Assembly (NCBI GenBank): GCA_963850915.1
Contig: CAWKND010000010.1
Coordinates: forward strand, 248,001-312,000
Source of the DNA: CAVTWH01 sp963850915
GTDB lineage: Bacteria; Actinomycetota; Actinomycetes; Mycobacteriales; Micromonosporaceae
Reading direction: 5' to 3'
DNA length: 64,000 nucleotides
Shown: piece by piece, positions 52,921 through 61,596 of the stretch
How positions within the stretch are numbered: position 1 is the stretch's first letter
Layout: the number at the start of each line of letters is the position of its first letter
The notes under the pieces: generated by a model
The model's database searches: none
Told to the model about the DNA's origin: nothing
What the model saw: only the letters and a program-made list of their open reading frames with translations
Program-made: the position numbers and the translations under genes

Positions 52921-53778
52921 TCAGCGTAACCTGTCCTCCCGGTCGGTCATCAAGCCGGAAAGCACCTGCGGCAAGGCTGAGATGATGCCCTCGATCCGCC
53001 AGTAGAGCTCGCGCCCGCGCGGCACCTTGACGACGAGGCAGCCGCGATAGTCCGCCCCGACGTTGCTCCGGGTCGTCGGTTTGTGGCGCTTGAGCGTCGC
53101 GCGCTGGAAGCGCTCCGGAGGTAAACCCAGTCTGGCGGCCCACCAGCCTTCGGCGGCCGCAACGTCCGCGGACTCGTGAATGCTCAGCCGGTAGTTGAGC
53201 GCCGCCCGGCTGAATCCTTCCTGCTCCAGGAAAGCAAGGAAGGCCAGCAGCAGTACCGGATCGCTGTTGGTGAAGATGATCTCGCAGTCGTTGGGGCGCC
53301 AGGGTTTGGCCTTGGCCCCCTCGCACCAGTAGGCCACCGCTCCCATCAGCGCCAACTCCCGGCTGCTTACCGCACCCAGCCACGCCGCAGCGGCGGTTGC
53401 GGCTGCCGCCCGCCGGGCATCCCGCTGAGCCCGGCGGGCAGCCCACTGCGCATCGGTCATCACCTTGGCGTGCTCGGCCTTCCGGCGAGCGCGGTCGGTG
53501 TCCCTGTCGAGGGGGAGGTGCTTGACCCACAGCCACGCGGTCGAGGTCGCCACCCCCAACTCCAGCGCGATGTCGTTGACGGACCAACCCGCGCCGCGCA
53601 GCTCGACCGCGCGCGCCCGGATCGCGTCCTTGGCGGTCGGCCGCCGGGTCCACCCGGGCGCCGGGATGCCCCGCAGCCACTGGGTGAGGGTGTGTTTGGT
53701 GACACCCAGCCGGGCCTGGATCTGCGCGACGGACAGCTCCTCCTCGACCCGGAGCCGACGGGCCTCAGCAGCGCTCAT
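52921..53778 (-). CDS. Double-HTH protein with a conserved WCEGAK core
   Basis: A 285-residue protein of unrecognised function, starting at ATG 53778 (ATG 53796 is possible). Two helix-turn-helix units are visible: RRLRVEEELSVAQIQARLGVTKHTLTQWLRG (about 6-36) and RGAGWSVNDIALELGVATSTAWLWVKHL (about 60-87). An Arg/Ala-rich helix follows, then a globular part with AYWCEGAKAKPW, FTNSDPVLLLAFLAFL, IHESADVAAAEGWW and KVPRGRELYWRIEGI. The pattern recalls stand-alone proteins related to LAGLIDADG endonucleases, but I cannot confirm that. It ends 13 bases before the tRNA-Gln gene. Confidence 0.7.
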   Translation of the reverse strand: MSAAEARRLRVEEELSVAQIQARLGVTKHTLTQWLRGIPAPGWTRRPTAKDAIRARAVELRGAGWSVNDIALELGVATSTAWLWVKHLPLDRDTDRARRKAEHAKVMTDAQWAARRAQRDARRAAAATAAAAWLGAVSSRELALMGAVAYWCEGAKAKPWRPNDCEIIFTNSDPVLLLAFLAFLEQEGFSRAALNYRLSIHESADVAAAEGWWAARLGLPPERFQRATLKRHKPTTRSNVGADYRGCLVVKVPRGRELYWRIEGIISALPQVLSGLMTDREDRLR

Positions 53779-53844
53779 GGCCACAGTCTCGTACATCAGT
53801 ACGACAGAACTTCGACAAGCCTGCAAACGCGAGCCCCTGTCAAA

Positions 53845-53873
53845 CTACGGTTCCGTAAGTTACGGTTGCGTAG
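53845..53873 (+). promoter_or_regulatory. Palindromic operator of the desaturase gene
   Basis: Two tandem half-palindromes, TACGGTTCCGTA (53846-53857) and TACGGTTGCGTA (53861-53872), also form a larger imperfect dyad. They end 34 bases before the desaturase ATG, where a promoter is expected. The natural binder is the TetR-family protein encoded directly after the desaturase. Confidence 0.6.
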
Positions 53874-53906
53874 GCGTAACCAACGATCTTGACATGAGGT
53901 GCATCG

Positions 53907-54869
53907 ATGCCCGCTGCCGTCCTGGACTCCCCTCCGACCCAGTCGGAGCAAGGCCCCAAGCCGCTGACCGAGGGCAAGCAGGGCACCGGAATCCTGGTCG
54001 CACTCTGGGCATTCGTCATCATCCCGTTCCTGGCGCTTATCGCCGCCGTACCGGTCGCCTGGGGTGGCTTCCTCACCTGGACCGACGTGATCATCGGCGG
54101 CGTCTTCTACGTGTTCGCCGGGGTCGGTATCACTGTCGGCTTCCACCGCTACCTCACGCACGGCTCATTCAAGGCCAAGCGCTGGCTGCGGGTACTCCTC
54201 GCGGTGGCGGGCGCGGCGGCCATCCAGGGCTCACCCACCCAATGGGTCGCCGACCACCGGCGCCACCACGCGTTCTCCGACGTCGAAGGTGACCCGCACT
54301 CGCCGTGGCGCTTCGGGGCCAGCTTCTGGGGCCTGACCAAGGGCCTGTTCTACGCGCACATGGGCTGGCTGTTCCACCGCGAGCTGTCCAACCGGGCCCG
54401 GTTCGCGCCGGATCTGGTGGCGGACAAGGACATCCAGAAGGTCGACAAACTGTTCGTACCGATCGTGATCAGCTCGCTGCTGCTGCCCACGGTGATCGGC
54501 GGGCTGGTCACCATGTCCTGGATGGGTGCGCTCAGCGCGTTCTTCTGGGCCGGGCTGGTACGCGTCTCGCTGCTGCACCACATCACCTGGTCGATCAACT
54601 CGATCTGCCACGTGGTCGGCGAGCGCCCGTTCGACCTGCGGGACGGCGACAAGGCCGCCAACTTCTGGCCGCTGGCGATCCTGTCCTTCGGGGAGAGCTG
54701 GCACAACCTGCACCACGCCGACCCGACCTGCGCCCGGCACGGCGTACTGCGCGGGCAGGTGGACATCTCCGCCCGTACCATCTGGGTCTTCGAGAAGTTG
54801 GGTTGGGCGCACGATGTGCGCTGGCCCAAGCCGGAGCGGATCGCCAAGCTCACCGCCCAGCCGCGGTGA
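53907..54869 (+). CDS. Acyl-CoA / fatty-acid delta-9 desaturase
   Basis: A 320-residue membrane di-iron desaturase that puts a double bond into a C16-C18 acyl chain. The three histidine boxes are HRYLTH (near residue 82), HRRHH (near residue 119) and HNLHH (near residue 266), with paired membrane helices between. The ATG is 34 bases after a strong palindromic operator, and a TetR-family gene follows after 57 bases, so the pair is probably a self-regulated membrane-fluidity module. Confidence 0.93.
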   Translation: MPAAVLDSPPTQSEQGPKPLTEGKQGTGILVALWAFVIIPFLALIAAVPVAWGGFLTWTDVIIGGVFYVFAGVGITVGFHRYLTHGSFKAKRWLRVLLAVAGAAAIQGSPTQWVADHRRHHAFSDVEGDPHSPWRFGASFWGLTKGLFYAHMGWLFHRELSNRARFAPDLVADKDIQKVDKLFVPIVISSLLLPTVIGGLVTMSWMGALSAFFWAGLVRVSLLHHITWSINSICHVVGERPFDLRDGDKAANFWPLAILSFGESWHNLHHADPTCARHGVLRGQVDISARTIWVFEKLGWAHDVRWPKPERIAKLTAQPR

Positions 54870-54926
54870 ACCGTCCCGGTGGCCCAGGGGCGCGCAGCCG
54901 CAGGCCGCAGCTGACACGATGACAGC

Positions 54927-55586
54927 GTGACGGAGAGCCCACGCGCAGCCCCGGCCAGCGTCAAGGCACCCCGGGTACGGATGCCCTCGGCGGTACGCCG
55001 CGAGCAGCTCATCAGCGTCGGGCGGCAACTCTTCGCCGAGAAGGGCTTCGACGGTACCTCCATCGAGGAGATCGCCGCGCACGCCAAGGTCTCCAAGCCG
55101 GTGGTGTACGAGCACTTCGGCGGCAAGGAGGGGCTCTACGCGGTCGTGGTGGACCGGGAGGTACGCAGCCTGCTGGACATCATCGCCAACGCGCTCACCG
55201 CCGGGCACCCGCGGGAGCTGCTGGAGCAGGCCGCGCTCGCACTGCTGGACTACATCGAGGCCGAGACGGACGGCTTCCGGGTACTGGTCCGCGAGTCCCC
55301 GCTCTTCGCCGCGACCGGCAACTTCTCCAGCGTGCTCAACGACATCGCACACCAGGTCGAGCACATTCTGGGCGCCGAGTTCAAGCGGCGCGGGTACGAC
55401 CCGAAGCTCGCCGAGCTGTACTCCCAGGCGTTGGTCGGGATGGTCGCGTTGACCGGGCGCTGGTGGCTGGAGGTACGCAAGCCACGCAAGGAAGCCGTCG
55501 CCGCGCACCTGGTCAACCTGGCCTGGAACGGGCTGTCCCACCTGGAGGCCAAGCCCGCCCTGCGTACCGCCCGCAAGCCGCGCTGA
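54927..55586 (+). CDS. TetR-family transcriptional regulator
   Basis: A 219-residue repressor. The HTH is VGRQLFAEKGFDGTSIEEIAAHAKVSKPVVYEHFGGKEGLYAVVV (about 30-75); the rest is the helical ligand domain (ETDGFRVLVRESP...). A 20-residue Ala/Pro/Arg-rich start precedes it and an Arg/Lys tail ends it. Its place behind the desaturase and the palindrome at 53845 suggest that it senses acyl-CoA and represses the desaturase. Confidence 0.9.
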   Translation: MTESPRAAPASVKAPRVRMPSAVRREQLISVGRQLFAEKGFDGTSIEEIAAHAKVSKPVVYEHFGGKEGLYAVVVDREVRSLLDIIANALTAGHPRELLEQAALALLDYIEAETDGFRVLVRESPLFAATGNFSSVLNDIAHQVEHILGAEFKRRGYDPKLAELYSQALVGMVALTGRWWLEVRKPRKEAVAAHLVNLAWNGLSHLEAKPALRTARKPR

Positions 55587-55600
55587 CAGCGCAGTGCGGG

Positions 55601-56068
55601 CTACGCCGGGCGCAGGCCGTGCCGGTGCGCCTCCTGCGCGTCGGCCGCCTCGCCGGTCGCGGTCTTGCCGTAGAGCCCGGCCGCGAAGAGCAGCATGCCG
55701 AAGAGGAACGACACCACACAGGTACTGACGGTGAAGTTCAGGAAGTTCGCGCTGGTGCGCTGGAGTACCAGCATCACCAGGCCGGCGACCAGGAACAGCA
55801 GGCCGCCCAGCAGGTTGATGTAGTGGTCGATGTTGCGGCCGTACACCGCTCCGACGGCGATCACCGCGCCGGCCACGATCGACAGCAGGCTGAACGCCAT
55901 GTTCGTGTGCAGGCCGAGCGCCGTGATGTTCTCGTGGTCGGCGAAGAAGCCGTGGCCGGTGCTCTGGGTGGTCCCGACGATCCCGAAGAGCAGCAGGTAG
56001 GCGCCGATCAGGAAGGCCAGGGCACGGTAGGCCGACCGCAGTGGGTGGTTTACCGGAATGTGGGCCAT
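55601..56068 (-). CDS. DUF4383 membrane protein (copy B)
   Basis: A 155-residue protein with four membrane helices (about 17-35, 58-80, 87-105, 115-135). The N-terminus HIPVNHPLRSAYRALAFLIG and the segment GLHTNMAFSLLSIVAGAVI mark DUF4383. It is a close paralogue of the protein encoded 100 bases upstream on the same strand, and ends in a hydrophilic tail. Function unknown. Confidence 0.9.
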   Translation of the reverse strand: MAHIPVNHPLRSAYRALAFLIGAYLLLFGIVGTTQSTGHGFFADHENITALGLHTNMAFSLLSIVAGAVIAVGAVYGRNIDHYINLLGGLLFLVAGLVMLVLQRTSANFLNFTVSTCVVSFLFGMLLFAAGLYGKTATGEAADAQEAHRHGLRPA

Positions 56069-56167
56069 GCTCCGATTGTCCAGCCCGACCGGGCTACCCG
56101 CACGGCAACTGGCCCAACCCGGCCACCCGCGCGGCGCGTACCGCGCGGGTGACAGCGGGAACTGAGG

Positions 56168-56653
56168 TCAGCGGGCGGCGGGCTGGCCGGCGGGGCTGCC
56201 CTCGTGCCGCAGCGCCTCTTCGGCGGCGGACTCGTGCGCGGAGCCGCTCTTGCCGTACAGGGCGGCGGCGAAGAGGATCATGCCGACCACGAACGAGACG
56301 ATCACGTTGCTCATCGCGAACGCGAAGTAGTTCAGGTCGCTGCGCATCACCGCGAGTTCGGCGATGCCGACCACCATGAACCCGAAGCCGCCGATCATGT
56401 ACACCCATTTGTCGACGTTGCGGCCGATCGCCGTGGCGACCAGCAGGATCACCCCGGCCGCGATGGACAGCAGGCTGAAGCCCAGGTTGGTACGCAGCCC
56501 GAAGACGCGTTCCACCTGATCCTGCTCGAACAGCGCACCACCCTTGGTGGTGAAGTAGCCGACGATGCCGAAGACCAGCACGAAGAGGCTGGCCAGTACG
56601 GACAGCGCACGGTAGAGCGGGCGCAGCGGGTGGTTGATCGGAATGTGAGACAT
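56168..56653 (-). CDS. DUF4383 membrane protein (copy A)
   Basis: A 161-residue protein with the same four-helix layout as its neighbour: HIPINHPLRPLYRALSVLASLFVLVFG at the start and GLRTNLGFSLLSIAAGVILL in the middle. The two genes come from a tandem duplication and have diverged mostly in the loops and the tail (ESAAEEALRHEG here). No enzyme motif is visible. Confidence 0.9.
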   Translation of the reverse strand: MSHIPINHPLRPLYRALSVLASLFVLVFGIVGYFTTKGGALFEQDQVERVFGLRTNLGFSLLSIAAGVILLVATAIGRNVDKWVYMIGGFGFMVVGIAELAVMRSDLNYFAFAMSNVIVSFVVGMILFAAALYGKSGSAHESAAEEALRHEGSPAGQPAAR

Positions 56654-56818
56654 GGGGGTGGTCCCTACGTTCGCCGGGGGTCGGAGAGCTGCGGACGCCC
56701 CGCTGGAGTGCCCACCGCCGCATTCTCGCCTACGCCCGCCGATCTGCGCTGCCCACCCCGGCCCCGAGTGGCCCAGCCCGCACCGCCGCAGCTCACCCGG
56801 CGGAGCCGGGGCGTGGGG

Positions 56819-58621
56819 TCAGCCGGCGCCGACCTGCTCGGCCAGCTCCAGCCAGGCCTCCTCGGCCGCTGCCCGCTCGGCGCCCGCCTGGCGTAGCCGG
56901 GCATCCAGCTCGGCCACCTTGGCGTAGTCGGTGGCGTGCGTGGCCAGCTCCTGGTGCAGCTTCTTCTCGGCGTCGTCCAGCCGGGTCACCAGCCGCTCCA
57001 GCCGGCTCAGCTCCTTGCGCGCGGTACGGGCCTCAGCCGCGCTCAGCCCGGCCGCGACCGGCTTGACCGGCTGCCCGGCAACCGCTTCGGCAACCTGCGC
57101 CGCGTCGCTCGCGTGTACCCGCGCCAGGTACTCGTCCACCCCACCCGGCAACTCGGTGAGCTTGCCGTCGCCGAGCAGTGCGATGGTCCGCTCCGTCACC
57201 CGCTCCACCAGGTACCGGTCGTGGCTGGCCACGATCATCGTGCCCGGCCAGGTATCCAGCAGGTCCTCCAGCGCGGCGAGGGTATCGGTGTCCAGGTCGT
57301 TGGTCGGCTCGTCGAGCAGCAGTACGTTCGGCTCGCCGGCGAGCAGCCGGAGCAGCTGCAGCCGCCGCCGCTCGCCACCGGACAGGTCGGACACGTGTGT
57401 CCACAGCCGCTTGTCGGTGAAGCCGAAGACCTCGGCGAGCTGGGCGGCGGAGAGTTCCCGGTCGCCCAGCTGTACCCGCTTGGCCACCTCCTCCACCGCC
57501 TCCAGCAGGCGCAGCTGCCCGGGTAGCTCGGTCAGCTCCTGGGACAGGAACGCCGGGCGGACCGTCTGGCCGGAGATGAACCGGCCGCCGGCCGGCTTGC
57601 TCAGCCCGGCCAGCAGGCGGAGCAGGGTGGTCTTGCCCGCGCCGTTGGCGCCCAGCAGGGCCAGCCGGTCACCGGGGCCGACGTGCCAGTCGACGCCGGT
57701 GAGGATCGGCTTCGGACCGGCGGTGAGCGTGACGTCCTGCAGCTCGAAGACCTGCTTGCCGAGGCGGGCGGTGGCCAGCCGGCGCAGGGACACCGAGTCG
57801 CGGGGCTCGGGTACGTCGGCGATGAGCGCGTTCGCCGCGTCGATCCGGAACTTCGGCTTGCTGGTCCGGGCCGGTGGACCCCGACGCAGCCAGGCGATCT
57901 CCTTGCGCAGCAGGTTCTGCCGGCGCGACTCGACAGCGGCGGCCACCCGGAGCCGCTCGGCTCGGGCCAGCGTCCAGGCGGCGTACCCGCCCTCGTAGAT
58001 CATCACCGTCTCGTCGACGACTTCCCAGGTGCGGGTGGTGACGGCGTCGAGGAACCAGCGATCGTGGGTGACCACGGCCAGCGCGCCGCGGAGCGTCAGC
58101 AGGTGCCCGGCCAGCCAGTTGACCCCGGCCACATCCAGGTGGTTGGTGGGCTCGTCGAGGACCAGCAGGTCGGCGCTGCGTACCAGCAGGGCGGCGAGTG
58201 CCACCCGGCGGCGCTCGCCACCGGACATGGTCGCCACCGGCGAGTCCAGTCCCAGGTTGGCCATGCCCAGCCCGTCGAGTACCAGCCGGATCTGCGCCGA
58301 CCCGGCCCACTCGTGCTCGGCCGCGAACTCGACCGGCAGCCACTCCTCGCCGAGTACCACGCCGCGTACCGTCGCCCCGGCAGCCAGCTGCAGGTTCTGT
58401 GGCAGGGAGAGGACGCGCAGGTCACGCCGCTGGGTGACGCGCCCGGAGTCCGGCTCCTCGACCTTGGTCACCAGGCGTAGCAGGGTGGATTTGCCGGCAC
58501 CGTTGAGGCCGACGACGCCGATCCGGTCCGCCTCGTCCAGCCCGACGGAGACGTCGGTCAGCAGTTGGCCGGCGGCGCCGTAGCCCTTGCTGACCTTGTC
58601 CAGATTGACGATGTTGGCCAC
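56819..58621 (-). CDS. ABC-F family ATPase (translation factor type)
   Basis: A 600-residue soluble protein with two ABC domains and no membrane part. Domain 1 has GLNGAGKSTLLRLV, MSGGERRRVALAALL and LLVLDEPTNHLDVAG; domain 2 has GANGAGKTTLLRLLAG, LSGGERRRLQLLRLL and VLLLDEPTNDLDTD. A linker of about 80 residues (residues 225-300) and a C-terminal coiled coil (SRLERLVTRLDDAEKKLHQEL) make it Uup/EttA-like. Such proteins act on the ribosome; antibiotic protection is possible but not indicated. It is followed at a distance by ispE-rsmA-tatD upstream. Confidence 0.9.
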   Translation of the reverse strand: MANIVNLDKVSKGYGAAGQLLTDVSVGLDEADRIGVVGLNGAGKSTLLRLVTKVEEPDSGRVTQRRDLRVLSLPQNLQLAAGATVRGVVLGEEWLPVEFAAEHEWAGSAQIRLVLDGLGMANLGLDSPVATMSGGERRRVALAALLVRSADLLVLDEPTNHLDVAGVNWLAGHLLTLRGALAVVTHDRWFLDAVTTRTWEVVDETVMIYEGGYAAWTLARAERLRVAAAVESRRQNLLRKEIAWLRRGPPARTSKPKFRIDAANALIADVPEPRDSVSLRRLATARLGKQVFELQDVTLTAGPKPILTGVDWHVGPGDRLALLGANGAGKTTLLRLLAGLSKPAGGRFISGQTVRPAFLSQELTELPGQLRLLEAVEEVAKRVQLGDRELSAAQLAEVFGFTDKRLWTHVSDLSGGERRRLQLLRLLAGEPNVLLLDEPTNDLDTDTLAALEDLLDTWPGTMIVASHDRYLVERVTERTIALLGDGKLTELPGGVDEYLARVHASDAAQVAEAVAGQPVKPVAAGLSAAEARTARKELSRLERLVTRLDDAEKKLHQELATHATDYAKVAELDARLRQAGAERAAAEEAWLELAEQVGAG

Positions 58622-58668
58622 CCGCCAACCCTACCGACCGCCCGGCCCCAACCCGGCATCCACGCCAC

Positions 58669-58768
58669 CATGATCAAGCCCGCCCCGCGCGAGGACGGCC
58701 GACACGATCAAGCCGGGCCCGAGCGCGAAGACGGGCCGACATGATCAAGCCGGGCCACGCGGAAGAGG
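58669..58768. repeat. Tandem repeat of about 36 bases
   Basis: Three units starting CAYGATCAAGCC at 58669, 58703 and 58740 (spacing 34 and 37 bases), each followed by a GC-rich part containing GCGCGAAGACGGGCCGAC or a variant. They fill most of the 161-base gap between ispE and the ABC-F gene. Confidence 0.75.
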
Positions 58769-58782
58769 GGCGCGCGAGGCGC

Positions 58783-59733
58783 TCAGACCACCCGGGCGCC
58801 GGCGACCGGGCCGGTGGCGGTCAGGGCGGCGCGACAGGTACCGGACTCCTCAAGCGCCCCGGCGAGCGCTCGGGCGTGCGAAGCGTCCCGGGCGAGGAAA
58901 ATACAGGTCGGACCGGAGCCCGAGACGAACCCAGTCAGCGCTCCACCCTTGGCGCCAGCGTCCAACGTCTCCACCAATGAAGGGCGCAGCGCCAGCGCCG
59001 CAACCTGCATGTCGTTGGCGAGGCAGTCGGCGAGCACCTCGGGGCTCTTCTGGCGCAGCGCCGTCAACAGCTCGTCGGGGTCGGGCAGCGGCGGCTGGGC
59101 TTTGCCGGCGGCGCGCAGTTCGTCGAGGTGGCGGTAGACCTCGGGGGTGGACAGGCCGGCGTCGGCGACCGCGAGTACCCAGTGCCAGGTGACCGGGCGG
59201 ACCAGTACCGGGCTGAGGATCTCGCCGCGCCCGGTACCGAGGGCTGTCCCGCCGAGTACCAGGAAAGGCACGTCAGAACCCACCTCGGCGCCGATCTCGG
59301 CGAGCTGGTCGCGGGGCAGGCCGGTACCCCACAGCGCGTCACAGGCGACCAGGGCGGCAGCCGCGTCGGCACTGCCACCCGCGAGCCCGCCCGCGACCGG
59401 GATCTGTTTGCGCAGGTGCAGCCGGGCGTGCGCGGGACTGCCGGTGGCGGCGGCCAGCGCCCGGGCGGCGCGCAGTACCAGGTTGGACTCGTCGACCGGC
59501 AGCTCGCCGGTACCCTCGCCCTCCATGGTCAGGGTCAGCCGATCGCCGCGTCGCGCGGAGACCTCGTCGTAGATCGAGATGGCGTGGAAGACGGTGGTCA
59601 GCTCGTGGTAGCCGTCCGCGCGCACGGGGCCCACCCCGAGGTGCATGTTGATCTTGGCGGGTACCCGGACCCGGACGGCGCCCGAGGTACCGAACCGGGT
59701 GCGCCCCTCCTCCTCGAAGAGCGGCTCAGTCAT
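58783..59733 (-). CDS. ispE: 4-diphosphocytidyl-2-C-methyl-D-erythritol kinase
   Basis: Phosphorylates CDP-methylerythritol in the non-mevalonate isoprenoid pathway. A 316-residue GHMP kinase: VPAKINMHLGVGPVRADGYHEL (about 24-45), the ATP loop PVAGGLAGGSADAAAAL (near 113) and VSGSGPTCIF near the end. It overlaps rsmA upstream by eight bases, the typical rsmA-ispE pair. Confidence 0.95.
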   Translation of the reverse strand: MTEPLFEEEGRTRFGTSGAVRVRVPAKINMHLGVGPVRADGYHELTTVFHAISIYDEVSARRGDRLTLTMEGEGTGELPVDESNLVLRAARALAAATGSPAHARLHLRKQIPVAGGLAGGSADAAAALVACDALWGTGLPRDQLAEIGAEVGSDVPFLVLGGTALGTGRGEILSPVLVRPVTWHWVLAVADAGLSTPEVYRHLDELRAAGKAQPPLPDPDELLTALRQKSPEVLADCLANDMQVAALALRPSLVETLDAGAKGGALTGFVSGSGPTCIFLARDASHARALAGALEESGTCRAALTATGPVAGARVV

Positions 59734-60577
59734 CCCCTCGGGCCTCCCGTGCGATCGCCGCGAACTGCTCGACTGTCAGTGATTCTCCGCGCGCCCCCGG
59801 GTCGACGCCGGCCCGGAGCAGGATCGCCGCGGCCCGGTCGGCGCCGCCGGCCCAGCCGGAGAGTGCCCCGCGGAGCACCTTGCGCCGCTGGGCGAAGGCC
59901 GCGTCGATCACCGCGAAGGTGGCCGGCCGGTCGGCGCCCGCCGGCGGCTCCCGGCGGGTGAACGCGACCAGTCCGGAGTCGACGTTGGGGACCGGCCAGA
60001 AAACATTCGGGGGTACCCGCCCGGCCGCCCGCGAGCTGGCATACCAGGCGAGCTTCACCGACGGTACCCCGTAGGTCTTCGAACCAGGCCCGGCGACCAG
60101 CCGGTCGGCGACCTCCTTCTGCACCATGACGAGCCCGTGCCGCAGTGTCGGCAGCACGCTGAGCAGGTGCAGCACCACGGGTACCGCCACGTTGTAGGGC
60201 AGGTTGGCGACCAGCGCGCTCGGCGCCCCCAACTCCGCCGGGTCGACCCGCAGCGCGTTCGCGCGTACCACCGTCAGCCGGGGATCGTGCCCGGCCGTCT
60301 CCGCAAGCGCACCCGCGAGTACCGGATCGATCTCGACCGCGACCACCCCGGCGCACGCCGGCAGCAGTCCGAGGGTGAGCGAGCCCAGGCCGGGGCCGAC
60401 TTCGAGCACCACGTCGGCCGGGTCCAGGCTGGCGGCGGCGACGATCCGGCGCACCGTGTTGGCGTCGTGCACGAAGTTCTGCCCGAGCGACTTGGTCGGC
60501 GCCACCCCGAGCCGCGCGGCCAGCTCGCGGAGCTGTACCGGCCCCAGCAGCGCGGTCACCGGCTGTCCGTCCGACAC
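59726..60577 (-). CDS. rsmA: 16S rRNA (adenine1518/1519-N6) dimethyltransferase
   Basis: Dimethylates two adjacent adenines near the 3' end of 16S rRNA (KsgA family). At 283 residues: TKSLGQNFVHD at about 28, the SAM motif VLEVGPGLGSLTLGLL at about 59 and the catalytic NLPYNVAVPV at about 122. It lies 19 bases after the tatD stop and overlaps ispE. Confidence 0.95.
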   Translation of the reverse strand: MSDGQPVTALLGPVQLRELAARLGVAPTKSLGQNFVHDANTVRRIVAAASLDPADVVLEVGPGLGSLTLGLLPACAGVVAVEIDPVLAGALAETAGHDPRLTVVRANALRVDPAELGAPSALVANLPYNVAVPVVLHLLSVLPTLRHGLVMVQKEVADRLVAGPGSKTYGVPSVKLAWYASSRAAGRVPPNVFWPVPNVDSGLVAFTRREPPAGADRPATFAVIDAAFAQRRKVLRGALSGWAGGADRAAAILLRAGVDPGARGESLTVEQFAAIAREARGDD

Positions 60578-60596
60578 ATGAGGACACGGGCGGTGT

Positions 60597-61447
60597 TCAC
60601 CAGGGACCGAAGACCCGCTCGCCGGTGGCGGCGATGCCGGCGCAGAGTTCGTCGAGGTCGCGGCCCGTCGTCTCGGCGAGCGCGCGGACCGTCAACGGGA
60701 TCAGGTAGGGGCTGTTCGGCCGGCCCCGGTAGGGCGTCGGGGTGAGGAACGGCGCGTCGGTCTCCACCAGCATCTGCTCGGGCGGCGTGACCTTGGCGGC
60801 GTCCCGCAGGTCGCTGCGCGTTCTTGAAGGTCACGGTACCGGCGAAGCTGAGTACGTAGCCGCGGCGCACACACTCCCGGGCGTACTCCTCGTCACCCGA
60901 GAAGCAGTGCAGCACAACGGTTTCCGGCGCACCCTCCGCGTCCAGTACGCGGAGCACGTCGGCGTGCGCGTCCCGGTCGTGGATCATCAGTGCCTTGCCC
61001 GTCGACTTGGCCAGCGCGATGTGTACCCGGAAGCTGTGCTCCTGCGCCGCCCGCCCGGCCTCGCCGGTACGGAACGTGTCCAGTCCCGTCTCGCCGATCC
61101 CGCGTACCCGCGCCAGCCCGGCCAGCGCCTCGATCTCCCGCAGCGCCTCGTCCAAGCCAGCCCCCAGGCGCGGTGCCTCGTTGGGGTGCAGTGCCACGGT
61201 GGCGAGTACGGCCGGCTCGCGGGCGGCCAGTTCGGCGCCCCAGCGCGACGAGCCGACGTCGACGCCGACCTGTACCAGCCGCGTCACCCCGACAGCGGCG
61301 GCGGCCGCGATGGCGGTCGACTCGTCGGTGCCGACCTCCTCAAGCGACGATGTCGAGGTGGGTGTGGCTGTCCAGCACCGGAACGGCGAGCGGCTCCGGG
61401 GCGGGCGGCGCCTCGCCCTCGCGCCGGCGGGTGGTCTGCTGTCTCAT
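60597..61447 (-). pseudogene. tatD: TatD-family metal-dependent hydrolase, two frameshifts
   Basis: Three frames together give a TatD nuclease of about 283 codons. Frame 1 from ATG 61447 reads to VLDSHTHLDIVA (metal ligands HxH) and meets a stop at about 61336. Frame 2 holds VTRLVQVGVDVGSSRW, VALHPNEAPRL, GIGETGLD, MIHDRDAHADVLRVL and VLHCFSGD up to VTFKNAQ at about 60835. Frame 3 holds LVETDAPFLTPTPYRGR and ends RVFGPW at 60597. All catalytic residues are present if the frames are joined. Each break equals one extra base (near 61336 and 60830). The gene sits in the conserved metG-tatD-rsmA-ispE order. Sequencing error or a real pseudogene. Confidence 0.85.
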
Positions 61448-61596
61448 CGGGTACCAGCATCACACAGTGCCACCGCCGCATCGACGCCAGCGCCGACAGT
61501 CGACGATGTGCCGGTCACGCCGTCACCGGGTACCGGCTGGGCACGCAGGTTTCACTCCGCGTTTACCTGGCCTGTAGCCGGCCCACCTAGGTTCGG

